From the NCBI GenBank assembly GCA_028564705.1, contig JAPXFQ010001339.1:1018712-1082711 (forward strand): 64,000 nt of DNA, written 5' to 3'. This DNA is from Apricaphanius iberus. Lineage: Eukaryota; Chordata; Actinopteri; Cyprinodontiformes; Aphaniidae. Position 1 is the stretch's first letter. Each line of letters begins with the position of its first letter. The translations under genes and the position numbers were made by a program. A model generated the notes under the pieces. That model saw only the letters and a list, made by a program, of their open reading frames with translations. It did no database searches and was not told where the DNA came from. This document shows positions 28,201-35,514 of the stretch, piece by piece.

Positions 28201-31200
28201 GATTTAAATAAAATGTATTGAATCAATTTCGCCACTGAATAATAAAAAATATTTTATCCTTAATGAGAAAAGTCAAGTTGTTGTAATTTGATTGTTTGGG
28301 GACGCTTGTGGGTTCATTTTTAATCTGTCAATTTTTTATGAAAAGTTTTTTATAGTAAAGGTTCCCAGTGTTCCTACAATGTCTTAAAGCATTAAAAGCT
28401 TTGAATTTATGGATTGGGAAATAATACCTTAAAAAGTCCTGAATTTTGATATTTAGGTCTTAATATTTGTGCTGTATTTATCTTCAAAGGTAAAAAATAC
28501 TCAGAACGTGTTGTCTTCAGTAAATATAGATTAAGGTAAAAAAATAATATTTTAAATATTTGACATTTTCAAAAACAACTTTACATTGTTATGAAATGTT
28601 TCTTGCGTCCTGCTGAAAATGTTGCTCCTCTGTCATCTGTTACAAATTCCTAATTTCTCTCAAGTTGAAGGATTTTATTTTTCTCTACAGGTAAGGCTGT
28701 GAAATAGGCCATGAAATGGGTATTCATTTTTTCATACAAACTGACTTAAAAAGTTCTTACAAAGAATTGAATTTAACTTAAAGAACCCCGAGTTTGATTT
28801 CAAGTTTCAGTGTAAAAACTTAAATATTTTTTTTCTTCAGTTTATTATGGTTTAATCTTTATATAAATAATATTAAGATGTTTAAATGATTAACTGAAAT
28901 TTTTCAAAAGCAGATATTCATCCTAAAAGTTCTTTTTTGTTCACTTGGAATGAAATCCCCAACAGTTTTCACCGTGTGCCATGTTGATTTACTCTTCAGC
29001 AATAAAACATAACCTGAAATTTACACAGCTGAACAAATCTGACAATAGTTTATTTTATATCTGAGCAAAAGTGATTACAGAAATATACCCATTAGAGGGA
29101 TGTTATTTTTCCAAACTATTCTCCTGAGACTGAAACCAGCAGCACAGACCAGATTTCTGGATATGAACTTCAGGAGGACTTTGGTTCTGTGAAGATCTGC
29201 AGAAAACGAAGCGGTTTGAAAGAATCTGCAGGTCCGCTTTCTGACTGTTTTCTCCCTCCATCCCAGCTCCTGGTCGACGACAGCGTTTCCATGACGCCGT
29301 TCTACCTGTTGCTGGGGAAACATCGACACCAACCGATTGAGGAGGCGGCGAGCGGCCGGTCCACTGAGGGAGCCGCTCCTCCTCAGAGCTCTGCAGCGGT
29401 CAGAGAGGTCCGACTCCATCCCCTCCTTTATTAAAGCAGCAGCAGCAGCAATTTGTTTAACCTGAGCGTTTTATTGTTGCAGCTCCTGCAGACCCCGGCC
29501 CACGTCCTGCCCTCTACCTCCTTCCTCTGCTCCATGTTCGTCCAGTCTCTCCTCATCTCCACCGCAGACAGCAGGTCGGTACCAACATCCAACGCTGCTT
29601 TCATCAGCGGTTCTCCAGTACGGTGGCTGAGAAGGACAAACCACATTTACGTTACCGAGAACACGTACAAATTAAAAAACTAAATCACAATTCAATAGAC
29701 GCATTTGCGAGAACCGAAAAAACAATTAACAAATGTTAAATTTCAGAAAACCAAAATTACATTTCAAAAAACAAAACAACAAATACATTAAAAAATCAGT
29801 TGCTAGAACAAAAAAATACAAAAAAAATTAACAAATATTGCATTTCAAAAAACACCTTTGCTAGAACAAAAAATAAATAAGTACAAAAATATAAATAATA
29901 CTTTATTTTACAAATATTTAATTTCAGAAAATATTCAATTTCAGAAAAATAAATATAAAAATGAAAGAGAAAAAAATACTTTTCAACAAAACAAATGAAC
30001 AAATATTGCATTTCAGAAAAAAAGGACAAAAAATAAGTACAAAAATATAACTTTTTTTTTTACAAATATCTAATCTCAGAAAACATTTGCAAGAACAAAT
30101 AAACCTAAATATCTAAAAAAAATTTAAGTAGAAAAGATTATATTTAAAAAAACAAATGAACAAATACATTTCAAAAAACAAATTTGCAAGAACAAAAAAA
30201 TATTTAAAAATGTTAAACAATGGACAAATTTTGCAATTTTGCAACAAAAAATAAATAAGTACAAAAATATACATTTTTTTTTTTTACAAATATCTAATCT
30301 CAGAAAACATTTGCAAGAAAAAAACCCTAAATATCTAAAAAAAATTAAGGAGAAAAGATTACATTTCAAAAAAAACCTTTGCAAGAACAAAAAATGTATT
30401 AAAAAATGGACAAATATTGCAAGTTTGCAACAAAAAATAAATAAGTACAAAAATATACTTTTTTTTTACAAATATATAATCTCAGAAAACATTTGCAAGA
30501 ACAAGAAAAAATCTAAAAATGAAAGAAAATATTAAATAAAATAAAAACAAATGAACAAATACATAACAAAACATAAATACAAATTTATAATTGTTTTTTT
30601 TACAAATGTCTAATTTCAGACAAAAAAACTAGAACAAAGAAATGAGCACGAAAATGTTTTTTTATTGCAATGACAAAAAATGTATGTTTTTTTTTTAAAG
30701 AAATATTAGATTTCAGGAAAACAATTTGCAACCACAAAATAATCTCAAATTAAAAATATTTATACATTACATTTCAAACACATTTACAAGAAACAGAATT
30801 GGTCCGTTTGCTTTTTGGTTACTAAACATTTTAAAAACAAGTTTTTCTCTTAAACCTTTAAACATTTTGGGATCACCTGATCCAGTTAAGGCCAAGTTAT
30901 TTTTTACTTGTGACAGACGGAGCCTAAGACTCGGATTTACAGCCAATTCTTGTAATGGTCGGAAAAAGCAGGAATCCTGGAGAACTGCTGGAATGTGGGT
31001 CATGGTTTCTGGGAGCGCCGTATCTGGAAAATGTTCTGGACAAACTGGTTGTTCTAACTGGTAGTGGATGAACGATCCTCTGGTTGAGCCTCAGGGTTAA
31101 ACGCCATCAGCATGACTCAGCAGAAAAAAGAACATAAACCCTGCTGCAACAGCATCCACGCATGACTCTGCACACTGTTTATCTGTCGAAAACTCGCCGA

Positions 31201-31453
31201 GTCACGTTAACTTTCTCCCTCTTGTGACTTCAGGGAGGAAAACAAACCATCAGAGGAGGAAATGGACAGTGAGAAAGAGGAAGATGATGAAGGTTCAGAA
31301 GAGGAAATGGAAACCAGAGTCAGGAGACCAGAGGAGGCGCCGTTGGGCGGGGCGGAGGCCGAGGTCACTGCCCTGACCAAGGACCAGCTCAGGGAGCTGA
31401 GGAGGGTCCGGAAACTGGACCACAGCTGGTTCTCAGGCCTGCTGGACTCCTGA
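4191..31453 (+). CDS. wdr75: WDR75 (Utp17 homologue), complete gene, 21 coding exons
   Basis: WDR75 is the vertebrate Utp17, a UTP-A (t-UTP) subunit of the nucleolar small-subunit processome needed for pre-rRNA transcription and early 18S processing. The 21 exons listed separately join to 2508 nt, 835 codons plus stop, close to the roughly 830 residues of the human protein. WD-type blocks are visible: GHTDLVTG...VRLWDF (about 53-87), FTCVACHP...KIRLW (about 205-232), LLSGGVESVLVQW, VSCSRDGHFKAW, CCFSADGSLLAVSF, LCFGRLSCSKYLLG. These fit the paired beta-propellers of the family. The C-terminal tail (from about 763) is highly acidic and then basic. The start ATG has a good context (AAAACATGG) and matches the conserved MVEE N-terminus. 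The gene spans 27 kb because introns 1, 4, 14, 16 and 18 are filled with repeats. Confidence 0.96.
4435..9676 (+). repeat. Giant 41-bp minisatellite in WDR75 intron 1 (about 128 copies)
   Basis: A tandem array of a 41-bp unit that reads CCTGCCTGAATGCTACATTA then CTGTTAGTTTATGCCTTTAAA, measured for example from 5231 to 5272. About 5.24 kb gives roughly 128 copies. Units differ at fixed places: GCCTG or GTCTG, GTTAGTTTATGCC, GTTAGATTATGCA, GTTAGATTTTGCA, and a shorter form ending AAATTATAACAAAA. The first few copies (4435-4600) are the most diverged, as expected at an array edge. The array stops about 48 bp before exon 2. It is non-coding: the unit holds stop codons and its length is not a multiple of three. 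Confidence 0.97.
9725..9854 (+). CDS. wdr75: WDR75 coding exon 2
   Basis: Codons 29-72, acceptor TTGCAG|GTTC, donor CAG|GTAAAC. It encodes FLLCASGHDVKVFSTVTEE and a WD-repeat GH dipeptide (RGHTDLVTG), ending RPSNHLQ. It starts just downstream of the minisatellite. Confidence 0.93.
10487..10552 (+). CDS. wdr75: WDR75 coding exon 3
   Basis: Codons 73-94, VYSCSVDGTVRLWDFTDG then ILIK. It closes the first WD repeat with the RLWD motif. Acceptor TTGCAG, donor AAG|GTAAAA. Confidence 0.93.
10626..10725 (+). CDS. wdr75: WDR75 coding exon 4
   Basis: Codons 95-127 plus one base. It starts TYVIGYPVSSIYASA and ends QGDKTS; acceptor TTTCAG, donor CTG|GTAGGT. This part is less conserved than neighbouring exons but keeps phase with exon 5. 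Confidence 0.85.
10726..12071. other. WDR75 intron 4, first part
   Basis: AT-rich intron sequence. I see no gene, RNA or repeat that I can name before the MITE starting at 12072; open frames here are short and show no family resemblance. Confidence 0.6.
12072..12923 (+). mobile_element. MITE with TAGGGATGCA ends, copy 1, interrupted
   Basis: Ends TAGGATGCACCGATAATGG and TTGCATCATTGCATCCCTA are inverted. The interior shares AATTCACC(A/G)TCATT and GCATTTTTTGTGTG with copies at 48305-48734 and 51025-51352. About 500 bp of unrelated AAACTAAAA-rich repeat (about 12325-12840) appears inserted inside. Its right end is part of the tandem array that follows. Confidence 0.6.
13028..13531 (+). mobile_element. 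TTAA-flanked MITE, copy 1 (Kolobok-like)
   Basis: TTAA at 13024-13027 and 13532-13535 flank ends AGGCACAGTGTGTAA and TACATACTGTCACT, which are imperfect inverted repeats. TTAA target sites point to Kolobok or piggyBac; the AG start favours Kolobok. The interior has no transposase. Confidence 0.75.
13765..14268 (+). mobile_element. TTAA-flanked MITE, copy 2
   Basis: Exactly 737 bp after copy 1, with the same ends and TTAA flanks (13761-13764 and 14269-14272). It arose by tandem duplication, not by a new insertion. Confidence 0.75.
14500..15004 (+). mobile_element. TTAA-flanked MITE, copy 3
   Basis: Third copy in the array, with the same termini and TTAA flanks. It differs from copies 1 and 2 by a few small indels (for example TATTATAAAACTG for TATTTAAAACTG). 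Confidence 0.75.
15431..15555 (+). CDS. wdr75: WDR75 coding exon 5
   Basis: Codons 128-169, DVFQLVAVRLPQSADQL then LETKELSSVLGDV, ending AVAFGRA. It matches the conserved FQLVSVKLP block of the family. Acceptor CTCAG, donor GCG|GTACGT. Confidence 0.93.
15630..15700 (+). CDS. wdr75: WDR75 coding exon 6
   Basis: Codons 170-192 plus two bases. It reads GEYLASAKGLQLEIFFFKKQ then KSY. Acceptor CACAG; the donor AG|GTTCGT is weaker than usual but keeps the frame into exon 7. Confidence 0.9.
15798..15914 (+). CDS. wdr75: WDR75 coding exon 7
   Basis: Codons 193-232, with FTCVACHPKDDCVATGHEDG then KIRLW, a canonical WD repeat. Acceptor GGACAG, donor CTG|GTGAGT; the Trp codon is split. Confidence 0.94.
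15989..16077 (+). CDS. wdr75: WDR75 coding exon 8
   Basis: Codons 232-262, RNFNHKRDYTYSTLHWHH then SAVSALRFTPE. The YTY..LHWHH block is diagnostic of WDR75. Acceptor GTCAG, donor AAG|GTATCG. Confidence 0.94.
16154..16312 (+). CDS. wdr75: WDR75 coding exon 9
   Basis: Codons 262-315. It carries TNLLSGGVESVLVQWRYR, DFLPRLGAAITHVAVSP and LFCTSHSDN, all strongly conserved in the family. Acceptor TTCAG, donor ACA|GTGAGC. Confidence 0.95.
16366..16480. mobile_element. Tiny MITE, about 115 bp
   Basis: AGAAAGTACACCCCA at the left and GGGTGTACTTTCTTT at the right form an inverted pair in intron 9, with no coding content. Superfamily not determinable. Confidence 0.6.
16644..16703 (+). CDS. wdr75: WDR75 coding exon 10
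   Basis: Codons 315-335, ITIIQSNVKVSSIIQGLVK. Acceptor TTTAG|AAATC, donor AAG|GTAAGT. Confidence 0.93.
16704..18757. other. WDR75 intron 10, no named content
   Basis: About 2 kb of AT-rich intron. I found no family-level repeat or RNA gene here. The longest frames, such as the minus-strand one at 18372-18800, show no conserved features. Confidence 0.55.
18758..18873 (+). CDS. wdr75: WDR75 coding exon 11
   Basis: Codons 335-373, ending the conserved KALVLNGKPGHLQFYSLQ block and RDQLLFN. Acceptor CCTTAG, donor AAC|GTGAGA. It opens the second propeller. Confidence 0.95.
18958..19133 (+). CDS. wdr75: WDR75 coding exon 12
   Basis: Codons 374-431 plus two bases. It begins LDIVQQEYIHESGLEQF and includes WLATVEERKQDAAEVEV and LKLWAFDE. 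Acceptor CCACAG, donor AG|GTGCGG. Confidence 0.95.
19238..19395 (+). CDS. wdr75: WDR75 coding exon 13
   Basis: Codons 432-485, with APHEARITDMCFSQ and LVSCSRDGHFKAWQLAP, a WD repeat. Acceptor CTGCAG, donor ACG|GTGAGA. Confidence 0.94.
19565..19745 (+). CDS. wdr75: WDR75 coding exon 14
   Basis: Codons 485-545, with WSCDFVGAYHG, RCCFSADGSLLAVSFQE and VVTVWNPSSWELL. Acceptor GCCAG, donor AG|GTACAC. The WxCDFVGxYH block is typical of the family. Confidence 0.94.
19786..19870 (-). repeat. L2-like LINE 3' tail fragment, antisense
   Basis: The words GCTTTATTCATATAGCACAT and AAAGTGCTTTGCATGAT are the reverse of a common L2 3' end (compare CACCTTGAATTG and TATATAAATAAA near 37345-37390). Short and truncated. 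Confidence 0.5.
19992..20582. mobile_element. TTAA-flanked MITE, 591 bp
   Basis: TTAA at 19988-19991 and 20583-20586 flank ends CCCCAGTTTATGCTTCTCCG and CGGAGAAGCACAAACTGGGC, an inverted pair of about 20 bp. It lies in WDR75 intron 14, carries no transposase, and resembles piggyBac or Kolobok non-autonomous elements. It is a different family from the intron 4 array. Confidence 0.7.
20590..20800 (-). repeat. Interspersed repeat family R1, antisense copy
   Basis: It reads as the reverse complement of 23400-23655, sharing GGGGCAGATAAT, GACAGAAAATCTCC, CCTGAAGGACTCCA and CTAACTTGTCTGGGTGA. Class unknown, probably a non-autonomous DNA element. Confidence 0.65.
21620..21949. mobile_element. MITE with inverted repeats of about 60 bp
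   Basis: The left arm begins TGCAAAAAGTGTCCATCTAG then AAAGTCCAACAATC; the right arm ends GACTGTTGGACTTTGTTAGA then GTTTTTTGCC. The two arms pair over about 60 bp around a short AT-rich centre. A solo right end is at 3100-3187. Confidence 0.8.
21955..22690 (-). repeat. L2-clade LINE 3' region, antisense, decayed
   Basis: GAAACTAAAAGCTGCTTCTC and AATCAGTAAACTAGAGCTGG at 22548-22615 are the reverse complement of the L2 copy at 37200-37275, and AAATTCAAGGTGCTTC near 21990 is its 3' tail. The middle is AT-rich and much decayed. Confidence 0.6.
22892..22986 (+). CDS. wdr75: WDR75 coding exon 15
   Basis: Codons 545-577, DLCFGRLSCSKYLLGTTSR then LLCCWNLLTCS. It matches the conserved LCFGRLTCSKYLLG block. 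Acceptor ATCAG, donor CCT|GTAAGA. Confidence 0.95.
23073..23168 (+). CDS. wdr75: WDR75 coding exon 16
   Basis: Codons 577-609, LEWSTSMEVSLLLADP then NMAAFCHQDGSSD. Acceptor TCGCAG, donor ACC|GTACGT. Confidence 0.9.
23400..23655 (+). repeat. Interspersed repeat family R1, sense copy
   Basis: It contains TTTACTCACCCAGACAAGTT, GAGTCCTTCAGGAGAAGTTT, ATCTGCCCCATAACTCCTTC and CCAGGTTTAGTTAT. Other copies are at 20590-20800 (antisense), 46770-46965 and part of 3245-3345. Confidence 0.65.
23846..23975 (+). repeat. Repeat R4, copy in WDR75 intron 16
   Basis: It shares GGAAACCTGCAAACATGAA, TCTGCAGTAGTTCTGTCTAA and CGACCGCCGTGGAGCA with 48066-48195 in SLC40A1 intron 7, same orientation. As it follows an R1 copy here and another at the SLC40A1 site, R1 and R4 may be parts of one longer element. 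Confidence 0.65.
24430..25018. mobile_element. Inverted-repeat element family R2, copy 1
   Basis: GTCAATGGAGCGATAAAAGT at the left and ACTTTTATCGCTCCATTGAC at the right are perfect inverted repeats. The interior holds TGCTAGCTACC-type words and matches 32690-33320 in the opposite orientation, for example ACAAAACCTAAAGTACCTTT against AGTTACTTTAGGTTTTGTA. No transposase is recognised. Confidence 0.7.
25523..25692 (+). CDS. wdr75: WDR75 coding exon 17
   Basis: Codons 609-665, beginning LFVFKPSEPRPPFSQKAV and including ESSQWLNRSRLYFLSPF. The VFKPSEPRP and QWLNRSxxYFL blocks are diagnostic. Acceptor TCCAG, donor ATG|GTAAAC. Confidence 0.95.
25772..25831 (+). CDS. wdr75: WDR75 coding exon 18
   Basis: Codons 666-685, DLLTFSSRAEEERLMASSK then Q. 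Acceptor CCGCAG, donor CAG|GTGAGC. Confidence 0.92.
27030..27345 (+). repeat. Local direct duplication in intron 18
   Basis: AAAAACCGAAGCAGCTATGA and GAGAAGGAG occur at about 27047-27080 and again at 27299-27331, each preceded by a TTTTAAGCTGC word. The unit spacing is about 250 bp. It may be two partial copies of one interspersed repeat. Confidence 0.55.
27540..27715 (+). repeat. Common teleost SINE or RTE-tail repeat
   Basis: CATCCATTTTCTGAACCGCT, then GGCGGGGTTACACCCTGGAC, GTCGGCAGTCCATCAC and ACGGACAATTTAA form the well-known fish repeat with a CCATCCATTTTCT head and a TACACCCTGGACAGGTC core. Truncated. Confidence 0.65.
29267..29407 (+). CDS. wdr75: WDR75 coding exon 19
   Basis: Codons 686-732, LLVDDSVSMTPFYLLLGK then HRHQPIEEAASGRS. 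TPFYxxLGKHR is a conserved family block; the following linker is variable. Acceptor CCCAG, donor GAG|GTCCGA. Confidence 0.93.
29483..29574 (+). CDS. wdr75: WDR75 coding exon 20
   Basis: Codons 733-763, LLQTPAHVLPSTSFLCSMFV then QSLLISTADS. TPAHVLPSxSFLCSMFV is near-invariant in vertebrates. Acceptor TTGCAG, donor AG|GTCGGT. Confidence 0.95.
29690..30730 (+). repeat. A-rich degenerate tandem repeat in WDR75 intron 20
   Basis: About 1 kb with strong A over T bias, built from recurring words ACAAATATCTAATCTCAGAA, AACATTTGCAAGAACAA and ATAAATAAGTACAAAAATAT. Landmarks recur near 30061, 30289 and 30468 (spacing 228 and 179 bp), so it is an irregular tandem array. Open frames in it are low-complexity artefacts. 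Confidence 0.8.
31234..31453 (+). CDS. wdr75: WDR75 coding exon 21 (terminal)
   Basis: Codons 763-835 and TGA at 31451-31453. It starts with an acidic tract (EMDSEKEEDDEGSEEEM) and ends LRELRRVRKLDHSWFSG then LLDS, matching the conserved KLRKxDxSWxxxL C-terminus. Acceptor TTCAG. Confidence 0.94.
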
Positions 31454-31725
31454 GAGCCTAACTGGTCCCAGAACTCCAGGAAACTGGAGCGATGTTTGGG
31501 CTTCAGCAGAACCTGGAGCAAACCTCCACACGCCTGTTTCTGACCCGATCATCTCTGCAGACATTAATGTGACCAGAACCTTCTTCCACCGCCCTTCCCC
31601 CGTTGGGGCGGTTCTGGTCGCATCTTCACCCTTCTGGTTCTGATGCTTCTCCAGGTTCCAACCTGATGTAACTTAATTTTATGACGCCTGAAATCATAAT
31701 AAAAATGAATGAATCTGTTTTTAAC
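31454..31725 (+). other. wdr75: WDR75 3' UTR
   Basis: Short 3' UTR from the stop codon to about 20 bases past the poly(A) signal at 31698. I see no repeat in it. Confidence 0.7.
31698..31703 (+). terminator. WDR75 poly(A) signal AATAAA
   Basis: Canonical AATAAA 245 bases after the stop codon, followed by a T-rich and GT-rich stretch (TTTTTAACTTTTGTGTTG) that fits a downstream element. Confidence 0.75.
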
Positions 31726-31798
31726 TTTTGTGTTGATCAGCCTTAACATTATGACCACCCTAATGATGAGCATGCTCCATTGGTCCCCATCAATCAAA

Positions 31799-31860
31799 CT
31801 TTATTTATAAAGCACCTTTCATACAGGAAATGCAACTCAAATACTTTACAGATTAAAAAT
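31799..31860 (-). repeat. LINE-tail-like fragment, antisense
   Basis: TTTATTTATAAAGCACCTTT and CAACTCAAATACTTTACAG read in reverse as a LINE 3' tail. The same sequence occurs in the other orientation at 62316-62400. Confidence 0.5.
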
Positions 31861-32689
31861 TATCCCATATGAACCATTTTCACATCCCTCCCGCATGGTC
31901 CAGCTTCTCTGATCAAAGCTCTCCTGTTAGTCAAGATGGACGTCCAGGTAGGTCTCCAGGTGGTCCGGATGATGGACCTGCTGTAAACTGAATCAGAACT
32001 CCTCCCTGACCTGCTGCTTGTTTCCAGTGAGGCTGGATGTTCTCCAGGTGGACGTCCAGTTGTCTCCAACTGGTTTTGTGTAAAGCACCAGAGTAAAGTG
32101 ATCTAGCCGGGTCGCCCTGCTGGTTCTTATCAGGATGTTGGTTGGTTTTTATGGGCTGTGGGGACCATAAAGCTGCTCTACGCGTCCCTGAGGTCATAAA
32201 CCAACCGATAATTGCTTACTCTGTGGAAGGCAGAATGAAAATTTCTGCAGAAATTCCCACTGTCCAAACTTTGGGTCAAAGATCATGGAGGACACTCCAG
32301 ACATAACACTGTAACATGATATGAAATACCTTCAGGAAGTTCTTGGTTTCCCTCTGGATGAAACAGCTCAGTGTTGAGCAGCAGCTGTATGGGACTGTTT
32401 GTATAGTTACAGCCAAAGATGAACTATAATCTGGGTTATTCACCATGTAATAAGCGGACCAAAATGGGGATTAATTTTTCAAAGTAATATTTTCATCCAT
32501 TTTTAATAAATTTATGTTTCATGGTTTCAAACTAAATGTCATAAAATTATTCAGCTTTAGGCTGGGTGCTTAGTTTGAAAGTGTATATTTAGTTGGCCAG
32601 TGTAGCTTGCCAGCTAAATATGTAGAGGTAAATTTACCCTGTAGCTAAATAATGAGCTAATATGCTAACGGGAGCCTAAATAACTCATT

Positions 32690-33320
32690 CTGTTGGTCCA
32701 TAGGTCCCCTACTGTTAAAAAAAAGTTATTTTTCTCGTTTGAAGCATTCTATGGATCTAACATATTTTTGTGAATTACTTAAAATAAATTTTTATGTAGA
32801 GAAAACACAGATTTTTCAACTGGCGGCAAGAGTTACTTTAGGTTTTGTATAAAAACGTGTAGCGGAGAAGCGGGCTACAACTGAAGATGAAAAATGGCCG
32901 GGATTTTAGCCGGCTTTGCCTCCTTTCCTTCAGGACAAAGAAAATATTATTAAACGTGGAGAAAACCTCTATAACTCAGACCATGCGGAAAGTAGCAGCT
33001 ATGCTGCGGGAGAAACGCTTGGTCAGTGAGAGCCAACATGGAGGAGAAGCTCCACAAGGTCTCGGTGTTTATGTGCTAGCTAGTGCTAGCTAACGTTAGC
33101 TAGCTAATGTTAGCTACATGAAGTCATACATGAGAGTCCTGATTTGTAGGGATTTTAACTGAATTTTTTTACAATCAAATCGCTTGACAAAAGCAGTCGA
33201 AACGCACATCATTAATTTTTTCATTCCATTATCATTTAAACTGAGGTACAACATATTTGTTATTAGGACGTACGACAAATCAAACCAGAAAATAACTTTT
33301 AATGGGCCACCGACTTCCAT
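32690..33320. mobile_element. Inverted-repeat element family R2, copy 2
   Basis: Interior words ACTTTAGGTTTTGTATAAAA, AAAGTAGCAGCTATG, GAGAGCCAACATGGAGGAGA and CTAGCTAGTGCTAGCTA match the reverse complement of 24430-25018. It ends AAAATAACTTTTAATGG with a decayed inverted repeat. It lies outside WDR75, whereas copy 1 lies inside it. Confidence 0.65.
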
Positions 33321-34046
33321 TCGGACGTAATTTTTGTTTTAGACTAATGGTGTGTTTTTACAGGCCAAAACGTCATCAACAGCAGCTAGATTACATTTTA
33401 AAGCAGTTGTGGATCTAGGATTTTTCTGAGTATGGGGCCATCAATGGCATAGACTTTTTAATACGTAGAAGCCTCATTATGTGCTGGAGAACGATCCAGT
33501 GTGGCCGCCATATTGGATAGGTCTCCTCACTAAAAACCCAACTGGAGTTGATGAAGAATAGGCAACTTTTTGGCGATTTTTATTAATTTAACGAACTAGC
33601 ATGTACGGTATAGACAACATAGATGCATGTGCAGGATAAATTAATCTTATAATAATTACCCAAAAATGAATATATATCCTCAAGGAAGAAACAACAGAGG
33701 ATGAACTAATTTGTTTGAGGGGAAACGATCACATGAGAGAATATGTCTGAGCTTTGGACCTTTCATAATTTAGAGATATAACATAAAGTTGAAATTCTTT
33801 TTTAAAACTAAAATTAGGGGCTCACTTATGCCCATTTTTTTGTGGCGCATATGATGGCGACAACCGGTGTAGTACTGAAACCAGATCACATGGGGTTTAG
33901 AATAAACATTATTTTTATTTATATATGGCTGTTAAACTATGTAACTGTTATAAATAGAGCAATCATTTATTGTCACACAAGGAGAAATCCGGTTGTAACA
34001 GCAGCAAAAGCAGGAACAGAACCTTAAGATACCAGAAAACAATATG

Positions 34047-35514
34047 TACATTCGTGGCCAAAAGTTTAGAGAATGACACAACTTTTAGTTTTCACAAAGT
34101 TTGCTGCTAAACTGCTTTTAGATCTTTGTTCCAGTTGTTTCTGTGATGTACTGAAATATAATTACAAGCACTTCATACGTTTCAAAGGCTTTTATCGACA
34201 ATTATATGACATTTATGCAAAGTGTCAGTATTTACAGTGTTGGCCCTTCTTTTTCAGGACCTCTGCAGTTCTACTGGACATGCTCTCAATCAACTTCTGG
34301 GCCAAATCATGACTGATAGCAACCCATTCTTTCATAATCACTTCTTGGAGTTTGTCAGAATTAGTGGGTTTTTATTGAGGATTGACCAAAAGTTCTCAAT
34401 GGGATTAAGATCTGGGGAGTTTCCAGGCCATGGACCCAAAATATCAACGTTTTGGTCCCTGAGCCACTTAGTTATCACTTTACCTTATGGTACGGTGCTC
34501 CATTGTGCTGGAAAATACTTTGTTCTTCACCAAACTGTTGTTGGATTGATGGAGGGTGTTTTGGTACCATTCTTTATTCATGGCTGTTTTTGGGCTAAAC
34601 TGTAAGTGAGCCCGCTCCCTAGGATGAGAAGCAACCCCACACATGAATGGTCTCAGGATGCTTTACTGTTGGTATGACACAGGACTGATGGTAGCGCTCA
34701 CCTTTTCTTCTCCAGACAAGCCTTTTTCCAGACGTCCCAAACAATCAGACAGATGCATCATGGGAGAATCTGACTTTGCCCCAGTCCTCAGTAGTCCATT
34801 CACCAAACTTTCTGCAGAACATCAATCTGTCCCTGATGGTTTGTTGGAGAGAAGTGGCTTCTTTGCTGCCCTTCTTGACACCAGACCATCTTCCAAAAGT
34901 CTTTGCCTCCCACCTGCCTGCTGCCATTCCTGAGCAAGCTCTGCACTGGTGGCACTGCGATCCTGCAGCTGAATCCTCTTTAGGAGACGATCCTGGCGCT
35001 TGCTGGACTTTCTTGGACGCCCTGAAGCCTTCTTAACAAGAACTGAACCTCTTTCCTTGAAGTTCTTGATAATCCTATAAATTGTTAATTTAGCTGCAAT
35101 CTTATTAGCCACAATATCGTTGCCTGTGGAGCCATTTTTATGCAACGCAATGATGGCTGCACGTGTTTCTTTGCAGGTCACCATGGTTACCAATGGAAGA
35201 ACAATGATTTCCAGCATCACCCTCCTTTTAACATATCAAGTCTGCCATTCTAACCCAATCAGCCTGACATAATGATCTCCAGCTTTGTGCTCATCAACAT
35301 TCTTACCTGAGTTAACGAGACGATTAATGAAATGATCTCAGCAGCTCCTTTAATGACAGCAATGAAATGCAGCAAAGAAGGATTATGCAATTCATCTGAT
35401 CACTGTTCATAACATTCTGGAGTTTATGCAAAATTGCTATTATAAAAACTTAGGCAACAACTTTTACAATTTCCAATATTTATGTAATTCTCTAAACTTT
35501 TGGCCACGACTGTA
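34047..35514 (-). mobile_element. Tc1/mariner transposon, near full length, dead
   Basis: TA target duplications at 34047-34048 and 35513-35514 flank inverted repeats carrying GTGGCCAAAAGTTTAGAGAA. The element is 1.47 kb, normal for Tc1. The minus strand holds transposase pieces: HTH region 34822-35220 (KETRAAIIALHKNGSTGND, then ERGSVLVKKASGRPRK) and 34745-34927 (TIRDRLMFCRKFGEWTTED). The frame is broken several times, so no active enzyme is expected. Confidence 0.9.
34745..35220 (-). pseudogene. Tc1 transposase pseudogene (N-terminal half)
   Basis: The paired helix-turn-helix DNA-binding domain and its GRPRK AT-hook-like motif are readable from 35220 down to about 34910, then the frame shifts. 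The later catalytic DDE half is degraded, with stops in all frames. Intact Tc1 transposases are about 340 residues; here the longest frame is 132. Confidence 0.85.

Larger units (their letters stand above)
25832..29266. other. WDR75 intron 18
   Basis: 3.4 kb of AT-rich intron. Besides the repeats listed at 27030-27345 and 27540-27715 it has a C-rich stretch (26475-26520). I recognise no gene or structured RNA. Confidence 0.6.

Noticed and set aside
29796..30535. Several lysine- or phenylalanine-rich open frames
   Set aside because: They come from the A-rich tandem repeat in WDR75 intron 20 and have no non-repetitive content.
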